A DNA stretch of 63,416 bases from a bacterium (GCA_021847485.1 JAJZRA010000005.1:1-63416); one strand, 5' to 3'; shown: positions 52,831 through 61,558, counted from the first letter of the stretch. The notes: a model not told the origin generated them from the sequence alone. Numbers and translations: made by a program.

Positions 52831-53412
52831 CTATTTCAGGCCGGGCAGCACGAACTGGATCGGCCTGTCGCGGTTGGGCACGTACTTGACGACCTCCAGC
52901 GACTTGCCGCCGGCGCAGAGGTAGTCGTGCCCGGTCATGCAGGCGGCGCCGTAGGGATAGGTGCAGACGGCCTGCTTCGGGTACTTGCAGAGGATCTTGA
53001 CGCCGGACGGGTTGGTGATCACCGTCAGCGTCACGACGTTCCAGACCTGCGTGCGGACCACGTCTATCTTGAGGTCGCGGAGATTGAGGAACTTGGAGAC
53101 GGCGGGCGTGTCGAAGCCGATGTAGCCGCGCACGTTCTTCTCGATGTCCTTCTTCAGCGTGCCGTCGTCCCAGCCGACGAAGTCGGCGTTCAGGTGCGAT
53201 TCCAGCTGCCAGCGGCGGGCCGCGTAGTAGGAGGCGATCTCCAGCTTCTGCACCAGCACCAGCAGCGCGAAGATCTTGGCCGTGACGAAGACGATGACCA
53301 GGAACAGCGGGAACAGCAGCACGACCTCGGTCATCGCCTGGCCGGGGCGGCCGGCGCGCAGCGCCGAAGCGGCGCGCCCGAGGCGGGCGCCGACGGTCCT
53401 AAGGGGCCTCAT
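52831..53412 (-). CDS. TadE-like pseudopilin (193 aa)
   Basis: The start is at ATG 53412, overlapping the stop of the TadG-like gene (ATGA); the same frame continues open upstream but as non-gene sequence. A basic N-terminus ends in RPGQAMTEVVLLFPLFLVIV, the TadE signature with Gly before the cleavage site and Glu at +5 of the hydrophobic segment. The C-terminal region holds four cysteines (LCKYPKQAVC, AACMTGHDYLC). These minor pilins set up Flp pilus assembly. No tad ATPase or secretin gene is in the window. Confidence 0.8.
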   Translation of the reverse strand: MRPLRTVGARLGRAASALRAGRPGQAMTEVVLLFPLFLVIVFVTAKIFALLVLVQKLEIASYYAARRWQLESHLNADFVGWDDGTLKKDIEKNVRGYIGFDTPAVSKFLNLRDLKIDVVRTQVWNVVTLTVITNPSGVKILCKYPKQAVCTYPYGAACMTGHDYLCAGGKSLEVVKYVPNRDRPIQFVLPGLK

Positions 53413-54593
53413 GGGTAGAGCCTCGTCTGGTACTTGGGCGTCGGGTTGGGCCAGACGCAGTTGTTGCCGTCCTTGAGCTGCGGGCACTGCGTCGCCACGC
53501 GGGCGTGCACGCAGGGCTTGTCCATGCCCCTGCACCGGCCCAGCATGTTCAGGTCCACGCTGAAATAGTTCTTCGGCGCCTGCCAGGACTGGTAGACCTC
53601 CAGGCCGGTGCCCAGCGTCCCCAGCGTGGAGTCGGGGATGGTGGCCAGCTGGAACAGGCCGTCCTTGGCCATCGTGGTCATGTCCATCGGGGGCGTGGTC
53701 TCGCCGAGGTAGTACGGCGGCAGCGTGGCGCCGGTGAAGACCTTGGCGAAGAACACGATCTTGCGCGCGTAGTGCATCAGGAAGGTGTTGCTCTCCTTCT
53801 TGATCCGGTTGCCGTAGAAGCTGTTGGTGCCGTGCAGGCCGACGTCGCCGCAGAGCTGCGGGTTGTCGGTGCATTCCTGCGTGTTGGCGTTCAGGTAATA
53901 GGACTTGCGGAAGAAGTTGAAATTGTCGGTCAGGCGGTCGAAGACGGTGTACTGGGATTCCTCCACCGAGCCGAGCAGCGTGTAGACCTGGGCGTAGAAC
54001 TTGTAGTAGCCGATGGCCGTGCCCCACTCCAGCATGATCTTGTTGCCCTGCTCCCAGGTGATCAGGTGCAGCACATCCGGGCCGCGGCCGTCGGCGTTCT
54101 TGGCGTGGCTGCGGATGCCGGACTGCTGGGCGATATCGGGCGGGTTCTTGTTGATATCCGGGCGCGCCGGCGCGAACTCTATCTCCCACTTGGACAGGCC
54201 GTCCAGCGAGGAGGGCTGGGAGCCGGAGGTGTCGTCCTTGTACTTGGGAAAGGCCCCGGCGGCGTAGAGCATGTCGTAGGGGCAGATCTGGCCGGACTGG
54301 TCGGATTTCTGCAGCGGCTTCTCGGGAGGGCACTCGTAGGCTTCCTTGAAGATGCGGTACGGGAACGCGCCGTTGACGTAGGCCGTGCGGTTCAGGAGGT
54401 TGGTGTAGTCGCCCATCTGGATGAAGGCGGCCGAGTCCACGGCGAACTGCTGGCGGATCTTCTCGCGGGAGATCTTGGTGGTCTCGAAGAGCAGGTAGAC
54501 GAACAGCAGCAGCGACGGGATGACGAGCAGCGACGGGATCAGGATCTGCCCCGCCCGCCTGGAAAGATGGATAGCCTTCGTCCCGGCGTTCAT
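53409..54593 (-). CDS. TadG-like pseudopilin/assembly protein (394 aa)
   Basis: The N-terminus SRRAGQILIPSLLVIPSLL and the following KIRQQFAVDSAAFI have the TadG/TadE layout: one membrane helix after a Gly-Gln site, then the Ala-rich segment. The rest is a ~340-aa periplasmic domain with at least nine cysteines (YECPPE, QICPYD, QECTDNPQLCG, GRCRGMDKPCVH), probably disulfide-linked. There is no vWA domain as in classical TadG. It starts 3 nt after the Flp-like pilin gene. Its function in the pilus is inferred from the N-terminus and the operon. Confidence 0.7.
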   Translation of the reverse strand: MNAGTKAIHLSRRAGQILIPSLLVIPSLLLFVYLLFETTKISREKIRQQFAVDSAAFIQMGDYTNLLNRTAYVNGAFPYRIFKEAYECPPEKPLQKSDQSGQICPYDMLYAAGAFPKYKDDTSGSQPSSLDGLSKWEIEFAPARPDINKNPPDIAQQSGIRSHAKNADGRGPDVLHLITWEQGNKIMLEWGTAIGYYKFYAQVYTLLGSVEESQYTVFDRLTDNFNFFRKSYYLNANTQECTDNPQLCGDVGLHGTNSFYGNRIKKESNTFLMHYARKIVFFAKVFTGATLPPYYLGETTPPMDMTTMAKDGLFQLATIPDSTLGTLGTGLEVYQSWQAPKNYFSVDLNMLGRCRGMDKPCVHARVATQCPQLKDGNNCVWPNPTPKYQTRLYP

Positions 54594-54596
54594 AAG

Positions 54597-54845
54597 CTAT
54601 TTCGGCGTCCCGGCGCCTATGATCATGCCCACCAGCGTGAAGATGCCGCCCAGGATGCGCTTGTGGAACAGGACGGCCATCATCGCGGCCATGCCCGCCA
54701 CCACGGCCAGCATCAGCAGGTACTCCACGGTGGTCTGCCCCGGCCTGCGCCGCAGCGCGGCGCTCCCCGGCAGCGGGCCGCCGCGGGCGCACCAATGCGC
54801 CCGCAGCCCGATCTCCGCCAGTACGCCGGCCAGCAGCCTCTTCAT
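54597..54845 (-). CDS. Flp/class III-type pilin-like protein (82 aa)
   Basis: The true start is ATG 54845, because the promoter -10 (54856-54861) lies upstream of it and inside the longer frame. A ~35-residue basic leader ends RRRPGQTTVEYLLMLAVVAG, the Flp-type cleavage motif (G, then Q-T-T-V-E-Y) with Glu at +5 and Tyr next. One hydrophobic helix follows and the protein ends GMIIGAGTPK. The leader is long for Flp. The mRNA 5' end would be only about 4 nt before the ATG, so this may be a leaderless message. Confidence 0.78.
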   Translation of the reverse strand: MKRLLAGVLAEIGLRAHWCARGGPLPGSAALRRRPGQTTVEYLLMLAVVAGMAAMMAVLFHKRILGGIFTLVGMIIGAGTPK

Positions 54846-54855
54846 CGTTCCAGAT

Positions 54856-54884
54856 GTTATACCAGCAAAACTGCCCATTTTCAA
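54856..54884 (-). promoter_or_regulatory. Promoter of the Flp/Tad/FtsH-like operon
   Basis: TTGAAA (54879-54884), 17 nt ending GCTGG, TATAAC (54856-54861) on the minus strand. The -10 is only 10 nt from the ATG at 54845. Confidence 0.8.
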
Positions 54885-54918
54885 GTATATAGGACGCGTG
54901 TTTCCGTATTATTAATAA

Positions 54919-54956
54919 AAAGGCGGCTAGCTCCCCGCGGGGAACTAACCGCCTTT
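54919..54956 (-). terminator. Intrinsic terminator after the NarL-type regulator
   Basis: An ~18-bp minus-strand stem (AAAGGCGG ... CCGCCTTT, with two G-T pairs) centred on CCCCGCGGGG and followed by TTATT. It separates the signalling cluster from the pilin operon. Confidence 0.88.
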
Positions 54957-54972
54957 CGGGGCCGCGGCGGGC

Positions 54973-55647
54973 CTAGCGGCCGTCTTCGGGCGAGATCAGG
55001 CCCTTCTCTATGGCCTTGACCACCGCCTCGGTGCGGTTGTTCACGCCGAGCTTCTGGAAGATGCTGTTCAGGTGGTTCTTCACCGTCTTCACGGAGCAGT
55101 CCAGCTCCGCCGCTATCTCTTTGTTGCTCTTGCCCTTGCCGAGCAGCGCCATCACCTTGATCTCGGTGGCGGTCAGGCTGTCGGGGGCGCTGTCGTAGCC
55201 GCCGGAGCCCATCTGGCGCAGGCCCTGGATCAGCTTGCCCATGATGGGCTGCGGGATCATCACGCCCTCGGCGGTGAAGGTCTTCAGCGCGTGCACCAGC
55301 TCGCTGGCCGGGAGCATCTTGGACAGGTAGCCGTTGGCGCCGGCCTGGATGGCCTCGGTCACGTGGGCCTCGTCCTCGTAGGAGGACAGGATCAGCACGT
55401 TGGTCTGCGGACAGTCCTTGCGGATGATGCGCGTGGCGGACACGCCGTCCATCTGCGGCAGCTTGATGTCCATCAGGATCACGTCGGGCTTGATCTTCTT
55501 GGCGAGCGCCACCGCCTCGGGCCCGGTGGAGGCTTCGCCCACCACCTCTATGCCCTTCTCGTCCTCGAGAAGGTCCTTGATGCCTTCCCTGAACAGCGTC
55601 TGGTCGTCCGCTATGAGTACGGTTACAGTCTTCTTTGCCGTGGCCAT
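54973..55647 (-). CDS. NarL/FixJ-type response regulator (224 aa)
   Basis: The receiver domain (8-125) has the acidic pair ADDQ, the phospho-acceptor Asp in VILMDIKLPQMDG, a conserved Ser in LILSSYED and Lys in YLSKMLP. The C-terminal LuxR-type HTH runs from LTATEIKVMALLGKG through NKEIAAELDCSVKTVKNHLN. AAGGAG lies six bases before the ATG. It is 31 nt downstream of a receiver-kinase hybrid, which is its likely partner. Target genes are unknown. Confidence 0.92.
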   Translation of the reverse strand: MATAKKTVTVLIADDQTLFREGIKDLLEDEKGIEVVGEASTGPEAVALAKKIKPDVILMDIKLPQMDGVSATRIIRKDCPQTNVLILSSYEDEAHVTEAIQAGANGYLSKMLPASELVHALKTFTAEGVMIPQPIMGKLIQGLRQMGSGGYDSAPDSLTATEIKVMALLGKGKSNKEIAAELDCSVKTVKNHLNSIFQKLGVNNRTEAVVKAIEKGLISPEDGR

Positions 55648-55678
55648 GTTCCGCTCCTTGCTCGCTTGCTTTTTACCG

Positions 55679-56848
55679 CTAGTGCGCCTGCCCTTCGCCC
55701 TGCCCCTGCTGCGCCTGCGCGGGCGGGGCCTCCTTGGCGAAAGGGATCACGAACTTGAAGGCCGAGCCCTTGCCCACGCCCTCGCTCTCCACTATTATCC
55801 TGCCGTCGTGGCTCTGCACGATCTCCTTGGAGATCGACAGGCCGAGGCCCAGCCGCCCGTGCGGCGACTTGCCGCCGGCGGGCTGGTAAAAGCTCTGTCC
55901 CAGCTTGGGGAGCACTTCGGGGTCTATGCCCTCGCCGTTGTCCCTGACGGACACGCAGACGTTGTCGGCGTCGAACGGGGCGACCGAGACGACTATCCGG
56001 CCGCCGCGCTGCGTGTGGCGGATCGCGTTCTCGAGCAGGTTCAGCAGCACCTGCCCTATGCGGCGGCGGTCCGCGCAGACCATCTTGAGGCCGGGCGAGA
56101 CCTCGGTGGCGATCTCGATGTTCTTCTGCTGCGCGCGGCCCTTCGGGCCGACGACCATCTCCTCGACCATCTTGTCCATCTCGAAGTAGTTCTTCTCGAG
56201 CCGGAACTTGCCCTGCTCGATCGAGGCCCAGTCCACGAGGTCGCCGATCAGGCGCGAGATCTGCGTGATGCTCGCGCTGATGAAATCCATCTTCTTCTTC
56301 TGGTCGTCCGAGGGCTTGATCGTGGCGGCCAGCATCTCGAAGCTGATCTGCAGCGTCATCAGCGAGTTGGACAGGTCGTGCGACGCCATCGACATGAACT
56401 TGCTCTTCATGCCGTTGAGCCTGTCGAGCTCCTCGTTGTTGTGCTTGAGCATGTCGATCAGGCGCTTGTTCTCCTGCTCGAGGTACAGCTTCTCCTCCGC
56501 CTTCTTTATCGCGCGGCGCAGGTAATTGAAATCGACGGGCTTGATCAGGAAATCGTAGACCGACTCCTGGATGGCCTTGACCGCGGTGTCGAGCGAGGCG
56601 TGCGCGGTCATCATCAGGATCTGGCTGTCGGTGTTGAGCTTGCGGATGTCCTTGATGACCTCGATGCCGGTCTTGTCGGTCAGGTTGAAGTCCATCAGGA
56701 TGACGTGGAAGAAGTCGCTGACGACCATCTTCATCGCCGCGGCGCCGCTCTCGGCCTCGGAGACCTTGTAGCCCTCCATCTCCAGCAGGTCGCGAAGGGT
56801 CTCGCGCAGGTGCGCGTCGTCGTCCACGATCAGGATCTTGCTTTCCAT
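55679..56848 (-). CDS. Receiver-histidine kinase hybrid (389 aa)
   Basis: A cytoplasmic protein with a receiver first (1-120: IVDDDAHLRE, Asp in HVILMDFNL, Lys in LIKPVDF), a coiled coil (~125-155), a HisKA domain (H box SMASHDLSNSLMTLQ) and HATPase_c (N box LLENAIRHT, G1 DNGEGID, G2 GRLGLGLS). I start at ATG 56848, where the receiver begins; a start at 56881 would add eleven Arg/Pro-rich residues. It can receive phosphate and signal on to the NarL-type regulator. There is no membrane segment, so input probably comes from another kinase. Confidence 0.9.
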   Translation of the reverse strand: MESKILIVDDDAHLRETLRDLLEMEGYKVSEAESGAAAMKMVVSDFFHVILMDFNLTDKTGIEVIKDIRKLNTDSQILMMTAHASLDTAVKAIQESVYDFLIKPVDFNYLRRAIKKAEEKLYLEQENKRLIDMLKHNNEELDRLNGMKSKFMSMASHDLSNSLMTLQISFEMLAATIKPSDDQKKKMDFISASITQISRLIGDLVDWASIEQGKFRLEKNYFEMDKMVEEMVVGPKGRAQQKNIEIATEVSPGLKMVCADRRRIGQVLLNLLENAIRHTQRGGRIVVSVAPFDADNVCVSVRDNGEGIDPEVLPKLGQSFYQPAGGKSPHGRLGLGLSISKEIVQSHDGRIIVESEGVGKGSAFKFVIPFAKEAPPAQAQQGQGEGQAH

Positions 56849-56903
56849 GTGCAGCCGGCGCGGGCCCCGGGCCCGTGCCATCCAATATTTATATTAATTT
56901 ATA

Positions 56904-56932
56904 GCCCGCAACACAATAGGGACGTTGCGGGC
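56904..56932 (-). terminator. Perfect 9-bp hairpin after the Cache-HAMP kinase gene
   Basis: GCCCGCAAC and GTTGCGGGC flank an 11-nt loop, 26 nt past the kinase stop. There is no U-tract (TATAAATTAAT follows), so it may be a weak terminator or an mRNA 3'-end stem. The AT-rich stretch after it may supply a -10 for the hybrid kinase. Confidence 0.5.
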
Positions 56933-56957
56933 GGGCGGGACGGCGCCGCGGCTCCCG

Positions 56958-58847
56958 TCACCTGGGGGCCGGGGGCGGGTTCTGGACGATGGGCAGGAAG
57001 ATCCTGAAGCAGGTGCCCTGACCCACCACGCTCGTGACCTCGACGCGGCCCTTGTGGCGGTCGGCCACCTTCTTGACGACGGCGAGGCCCAGGCCGGTGC
57101 CGCGGGCCTTCGTGGTGAAGAACGGCGCGAAGATCTTCTCGAGGGTCTCTTTCGGGATGCCGGGGCCGGTGTCCTCCACGTCCACGCGGACGGTGCCCGG
57201 GTCCACGACCTCGCTGCGCACGTAGACCTTGCCGTGCTCCGGCATGACCTCGATGCCGTTCTTGATCAGGTTGCGGATGGCCTGCGCCATCTCGTCCGGG
57301 TCGATGCTGACCACCGGGTTCTCCGGCGCCAGGCTCTTGACCAGCTCCACGTGCGGCGGCACCGGGAAGCTCATCGTCAGGTCCTCGAGGTAGGAATTGA
57401 TGTGCATGATCTTCGGGTTCAGCTCGCGCGTGCGGGCGAAGCCGAGGATCTCGTCGATGATGCCGTTGGCCTGCCGGATCTCGGACTCGATGATCGAGAT
57501 GTGCTTGGCGACCTTAGGGTCGGGCGCCGGCACGGCGTTGTTCTTGGTCTTGATGAAATAGATCGAGTTGTTGATGACGGCCAGCGGGTTGCGGATCTCG
57601 TGGCCTACGACGGAAGCCATCTGCCCGATCGCGGCCAGCCTCTCCTTCTTGATCAGCTCGTCCTGCGCGCTCTTGAGTTCCCTCGTGCGGGCCTCGACGC
57701 GGTTCTCGAGGCTGCGGTTCAGGCGCTCGAGCTCGTCCTTGGCGGTCATGATCTCGGCCGTCTTGACCTTGAGGCTCTCGCTCATCTGCATGAAAGTGTG
57801 GGCCAGCTCGCCTATTTCGTCGTTGGGCATGCTGAGGTCGGGCAGGTAGTCGAAGTCGCCCTCGCCCAGCTTGATCGCCGCCTCGCGCAGCGCCTGGATG
57901 GGCTGCGTGATGACGAGCGACACGGCGTAGCCGAGGAACAGCACGAAAACGGTGACTATCAGCATCATGCGCCAGGTGCGCTTGAGCATGTCGTCGGAGG
58001 CCTGGTAGGCGACCGAGACCGACCGCTGGATGTAGACCACCCAGCCCAGCTCGGTGACCTCGGCGAAGGCCGCGAGCACGCGCTCGCCGGTGGACTCCAG
58101 GATCATCTCGCCGCTGCCGGTCTTGGCGTCGTTGCGCAGCAGCACGTTAAGCACGTCGTCGGGGAGCTTCGCGTCGGGCTTGTAGATCTCCTTCGAGTTG
58201 GAGTGGGCTATCAGGAACCCGCTGGAATCTATCACCGCGGCCTGCGTGTGCGTGGCCTCGGGGAAGCCGGTCTTCAGCAGGCTCGACAGGGCGGTCAGGC
58301 TCATCTTGGCCAGCACCGCGCCGACCGGCTGGTTGGTCTGCGGGTTGACTATCTGCACGCCCATCGTGATGGCCGGGTAGGAGCCCATGTACTTCTCGAG
58401 CCCGCCCACGAACTCGCCCGCGCGCATCACCTTGGTGAACAGCGCGTCGTTGGAGAGGTCGCGCATCTTGGTGTCGTGCACGAAGCGCCCGAGGCGCACG
58501 GTCTCCTGGCCGTCCGCGTTGATGACCGAGATCTCCAGGAAGGCCGGGTGCAGCTGCATGATGTGGCTGACCAGGGCCTGCTGCTTGGCGACGTTCATCG
58601 AGGCGAAATCCTCGAGGTGGGCCGCGTCGAAGAGCACGTTGCGGAAATTGATGATGTAGCTGGAGACGGTGTCCGCGAAGCCCACGGCCAGCGCTTCCTG
58701 GTCGCGCGAGATCGCGCGGTTCAGCGTGATCTGGCTGAGGTTGACCAGGTAATAGCCGACGATGCCCAGCGGCACGAGAGATACGATCAGGAAGATCAGC
58801 AGGAACTTGTAAAAAAGTCTTCCGCGCTTCTTGGGTGCTTCTGTCAT
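56958..58847 (-). CDS. Cache-HAMP sensor histidine kinase (629 aa)
   Basis: TM1 (~11-36), a periplasmic double-Cache sensor (~40-285, e.g. [33 protein letters not shown]), TM2 (~292-316), HAMP (~318-370), coiled coil, HisKA (H box [13 protein letters not shown]) and HATPase_c ([36 protein letters not shown]). It is complete and probably active. The Cache fold usually binds small molecules such as amino or carboxylic acids. It lies directly upstream of the receiver-kinase hybrid and may pass phosphate to it. Confidence 0.93.
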   Translation of the reverse strand: MTEAPKKRGRLFYKFLLIFLIVSLVPLGIVGYYLVNLSQITLNRAISRDQEALAVGFADTVSSYIINFRNVLFDAAHLEDFASMNVAKQQALVSHIMQLHPAFLEISVINADGQETVRLGRFVHDTKMRDLSNDALFTKVMRAGEFVGGLEKYMGSYPAITMGVQIVNPQTNQPVGAVLAKMSLTALSSLLKTGFPEATHTQAAVIDSSGFLIAHSNSKEIYKPDAKLPDDVLNVLLRNDAKTGSGEMILESTGERVLAAFAEVTELGWVVYIQRSVSVAYQASDDMLKRTWRMMLIVTVFVLFLGYAVSLVITQPIQALREAAIKLGEGDFDYLPDLSMPNDEIGELAHTFMQMSESLKVKTAEIMTAKDELERLNRSLENRVEARTRELKSAQDELIKKERLAAIGQMASVVGHEIRNPLAVINNSIYFIKTKNNAVPAPDPKVAKHISIIESEIRQANGIIDEILGFARTRELNPKIMHINSYLEDLTMSFPVPPHVELVKSLAPENPVVSIDPDEMAQAIRNLIKNGIEVMPEHGKVYVRSEVVDPGTVRVDVEDTGPGIPKETLEKIFAPFFTTKARGTGLGLAVVKKVADRHKGRVEVTSVVGQGTCFRIFLPIVQNPPPAPR

Positions 58848-58868
58848 ACGGTAAGCCGGGCCCTCATA

Positions 58869-58885
58869 GGATAACTATATTATCC
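58869..58885 (-). promoter_or_regulatory. Candidate -10 with overlapping palindrome before the Cache-HAMP kinase
   Basis: GGATAA, CTATA, TTATCC is an inverted repeat. On the minus strand it contains TCTGG followed by GATAAT (58879-58884), like the extended -10 boxes elsewhere here. No good -35 is seen. The palindrome could be a repressor site overlapping the -10. Confidence 0.4.
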
Positions 58886-58921
58886 CAGACCCCTGTTACG
58901 GAATTGTTTCCTGGCCGAAAA

Positions 58922-58944
58922 AAGGCCGGCTCGCGGCCGGCCTT
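58922..58944 (-). terminator. Intrinsic terminator after the thioredoxin-like gene
   Basis: A 9-bp stem AAGGCCGGC/GCCGGCCTT with a 5-nt loop and a run of six T on the minus strand, 13 nt past the stop at 58957. Confidence 0.9.
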
Positions 58945-58956
58945 TTCCCCTGCGCG

Positions 58957-60396
58957 CTACTTGGCGCAGCCGGCGGCGGGCTGCCCCGGCGGCGGCACTT
59001 TCTCGAAGCCCGGCGTCTTGATCAGCTCGCCGAGGCCCACCATGAAGTCCTGCCCGTCGACGATGAAGGACGGCGAGGTGGTGATGCCGAGGGCCGTGGT
59101 GGCGGCGAAGTCCTCCGCCAGCATGTCCTTGGCCTCCTCGAAGCCCTTCTCCACCTTGGCAGGGTCCACGCCGGCCGCCTTGGCGGCCTTCTGCCAGTCG
59201 GGGGAGTTGATGTCCTTGTTGCGCTCGGCCACGTAGGCGACGAACTTGTCCGGGAACTTCCTGGCGATGTAGATCTGCCTGGCGTCCTCCTCCCACTCGG
59301 CCTGGCCGTGGAGGCTGTTGAAGGTCCAGCCGCCCTTGTCGTCCTTGCGGGCGTCGCCGATGAAGTGGACCTCGAGTTTGAGGCCCGGGGGCAGCAGCTT
59401 GTTCTTCTCGGCGTCGAAGACCGAGTTCTCGGCCATCACGCCGAACGGGCAGTGGCTCATCACGTAGAGCTCCAGCGTATCCTTCTTCGCGGGGCGGGAA
59501 GGGTAGAGGCCGGTGCGCTGCCGGTCCTCGTAGACCAGGTAGCCGCCGACAGGCCTGAACAGGCCGGCCCGGATCTCGTTGGCCAGCTTCTCCCTGACCT
59601 CGGGCGTGGCCTCCAGGATGTAGGCCGGCACGAACTCCATCGACTTGAACTTGGCCTCGCGCTCCGGGGAGGAGTAATCCAGCACTACGGGCTTGATCCC
59701 CTCGAAATAGCGGTCGAAGACGCTTATCAGCGAAGCGCTCTTCTGCATGCCCTTGCCCAGCACCACCCACAGGCCGGGCGGCGGCGCCTTGGGCTTGGGC
59801 TTGTAACCGGCCGGCGGCGGCACGCGGCGGGAGGCCGGCAGCGCGGCGTTGACGGCGTCGTAGAGCGGCAGCAGGCGCTGCGAGCCCTCGTAGCGCTTGC
59901 CGTCCAGGTACAGCGAGGTCTCGGCCGCGCCGGCGGCCCTGGAGGCCTCGTAGGCGGCGGCGAGGTCCTTCTGACCCTCGGAGTCGGCGCGCTTCTCCAG
60001 CTCGTCCGGGTTGATGCCGGCGAACAGCGCGGCGTCGCGCCAGCCCTCCGCGGAAGGCGACAGCGAGCGGGCGTTGAGGTAGGTGAGCAGCTTGCCGGGC
60101 CACGCGCGGTCTATCACGGCGAGACGCCGGGATTCGGCCAGCTCGGGCTCGCCGCGGCGGGCGGCGAAGGAACCGTCGGAATTGCGGGTCACGAGCGGGT
60201 AGACCGCCAGTTCCGAGGCGCCGAGGCGGCGCCGGACGGTATCGGCCAGGAAGAACCACTGCCAGCCCTGGCCGTCCATGGCCTCGAGGTAGAGGGTCAT
60301 CCTGCCGCCGGCCTTGGCGGGCGCGGCGGAGGCGGGGAGGGCGGCCGGGACGGCCAGCAGCAGCGAAAGCGCGAGCGGGACGAGGCGTTTCATCAT
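58957..60396 (-). CDS. Exported protein with DsbA/thioredoxin-like C-terminal domain (479 aa)
   Basis: A signal peptide (MMKRLVPLALSLLLAVPAALP) is followed by a ~270-aa region I do not recognise, rich in Ala and Lys, with a Pro-rich hinge near 190-208. Residues ~305-460 are thioredoxin/DsbA-like: LELYVMSHCPFG (Cys near 316), then TSPSFIVDGQDFMVG with the cis-Pro type SPSF. Only one cysteine sits at the active site (CPFG rather than CxxC), and the only other is near the C-terminus. It overlaps the lone receiver gene by 4 nt with GAGGAGG before the start. A thiol or thioether role is possible; oxidase activity is doubtful. Confidence 0.75.
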   Translation of the reverse strand: MMKRLVPLALSLLLAVPAALPASAAPAKAGGRMTLYLEAMDGQGWQWFFLADTVRRRLGASELAVYPLVTRNSDGSFAARRGEPELAESRRLAVIDRAWPGKLLTYLNARSLSPSAEGWRDAALFAGINPDELEKRADSEGQKDLAAAYEASRAAGAAETSLYLDGKRYEGSQRLLPLYDAVNAALPASRRVPPPAGYKPKPKAPPPGLWVVLGKGMQKSASLISVFDRYFEGIKPVVLDYSSPEREAKFKSMEFVPAYILEATPEVREKLANEIRAGLFRPVGGYLVYEDRQRTGLYPSRPAKKDTLELYVMSHCPFGVMAENSVFDAEKNKLLPPGLKLEVHFIGDARKDDKGGWTFNSLHGQAEWEEDARQIYIARKFPDKFVAYVAERNKDINSPDWQKAAKAAGVDPAKVEKGFEEAKDMLAEDFAATTALGITTSPSFIVDGQDFMVGLGELIKTPGFEKVPPPGQPAAGCAK

Positions 60397-60776
60397 TTCC
60401 CCCTCCTCGCGAGCAGCTGGCGGATGCGGATGGAGAGCTCCTGGATGTCGAAAGGCTTGGTCAGGTACTCGTCGGCGCCGAGGCTCAGCCCCTGCGTCTT
60501 CTCCTCGGCGGAGAGGAAGCGGCCGGTCATCATGATCAGCACCCAGTCCCTGGAGTGCCTGCGCAGCTCCTGGCAGATCTGGAAGCCGGAGGAGTCCGGC
60601 AGCTGGATGTCCATGATCACCACGTCCGGGTTGTGCTTCTTGGCGGAGGCTATGCCGCTCTTGGCGTTGCCGGCCTCGATGGTGGCGTAGCCCTCCAGGT
60701 CGAGCACCTCGGCCAGGCTCTCGCGCAGGTGGTTGTCGTCGTCGATTATCAGGATCTTGTGTTTCTGCTGGGCCAT
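60393..60776 (-). CDS. Single-domain response regulator (127 aa)
   Basis: A stand-alone CheY-like receiver with IIDDDNHLRE, phospho-acceptor Asp in VVIMDIQLPDSSG, Thr in LIMMTGRF and Lys in EYLTKPFD; all active-site residues are present. The protein ends soon after the last helix, so it has no output domain. GGAGG precedes the ATG. It sits between the OmpR-type regulator with a degenerate receiver and the thioredoxin-like gene. A phosphate shuttle or protein-interaction role is likely. Confidence 0.9.
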   Translation of the reverse strand: MAQQKHKILIIDDDNHLRESLAEVLDLEGYATIEAGNAKSGIASAKKHNPDVVIMDIQLPDSSGFQICQELRRHSRDWVLIMMTGRFLSAEEKTQGLSLGADEYLTKPFDIQELSIRIRQLLARRGK

Positions 60777-60796
60777 AGTTAAATCCTCCGTTCCCC

Positions 60797-61558
60797 TTAT
60801 TTGGTGCCGGGCACCAGTTTGTAGCCTACGCAGGGCACGGTGTGCACGTACCTGGCGGCCTTCCCCATCTTGGAGCGCAGCCGGCGCACGTGGACGTCCA
60901 CGGTGCGCGGCGAGCCGAAGTAGTTGTAGCCCCAGACGCGCTCGATCAGGTAAGGCCTGGAGAGCACCCGGTTAGGGGAGCTGAGGAAGACGTAGAGCAG
61001 GTCGAACTCCTTGGCCGTCACGGTGATCTCCTTGTTGGCGATGCGCACCGTGTAGCTCGACATGTTCAGCTCGATCTCGTTGAGCTTGATGACCTCGTCG
61101 GGCTGCACGCTGACGGTGCGGCGCACGACGGCGCGGATGCGGGCCACGCTCTCGTGCAGGTCCTGGCTGTAGGCGAGCACTTCGTCGGCGCCCAGCTGGA
61201 AGAACGCGAGCTTATAGGAGATCTTGGGCGTCTCGCGGCCGGCCGGGCCGTGCGGCAGCAGCGCCTCGGCCGTCAGCCCGGAGGGCATGTGGTCGAGGAA
61301 GGTGTCCGGCGATTCCAGCACCGCTATCGCCGGGATGGTCTTGTTCTTGGCCCTGAGGTTCTTGAGGAAGGTCAGGCCTTCCTCGTCGGCGAGGTTCTGC
61401 CCCACCATCACCATGTCGAAGGATTTCTCGGCCAGCATGCCCATGACCTCGCGGGCGCGGTGGGCGGTGGCCACGGAGTAGCCCTGGCGGGAAAGCATCT
61501 CCAGCATCAGGGATGCCCTCGAAAGGTCTTTCGAAGCGAAAATGATGTTTATCTTCAC
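60797..61558 (-). CDS. OmpR/PhoB-type regulator with degenerate receiver (253 aa)
   Basis: GTG start with AGGAG five bases upstream. The C-terminal winged helix is normal (VTAKEFDLLYVFLSSPNRVL, RTVDVHVRRLRSKMG, GYKLVP). The receiver is not: the acidic pair is replaced by ASKD, the phospho-acceptor position in SFDMVMVGQNLADEEG is Gly, and the usual Lys of LTKP is replaced in VLAYSQ. About 30 extra residues (LDHMPSGLTAEALL onward) separate beta 4 and beta 5. It should bind DNA independently of phosphorylation. The intact receiver gene 20 nt downstream may compensate. Confidence 0.88.
   Translation of the reverse strand: MKINIIFASKDLSRASLMLEMLSRQGYSVATAHRAREVMGMLAEKSFDMVMVGQNLADEEGLTFLKNLRAKNKTIPAIAVLESPDTFLDHMPSGLTAEALLPHGPAGRETPKISYKLAFFQLGADEVLAYSQDLHESVARIRAVVRRTVSVQPDEVIKLNEIELNMSSYTVRIANKEITVTAKEFDLLYVFLSSPNRVLSRPYLIERVWGYNYFGSPRTVDVHVRRLRSKMGKAARYVHTVPCVGYKLVPGTK

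Noticed and set aside
53413-54795. Upstream extension of the TadE-like frame
   Set aside because: The extra 461 codons lie over the TadG-like and Flp-like genes in another frame and read as Arg/Pro-rich noise.
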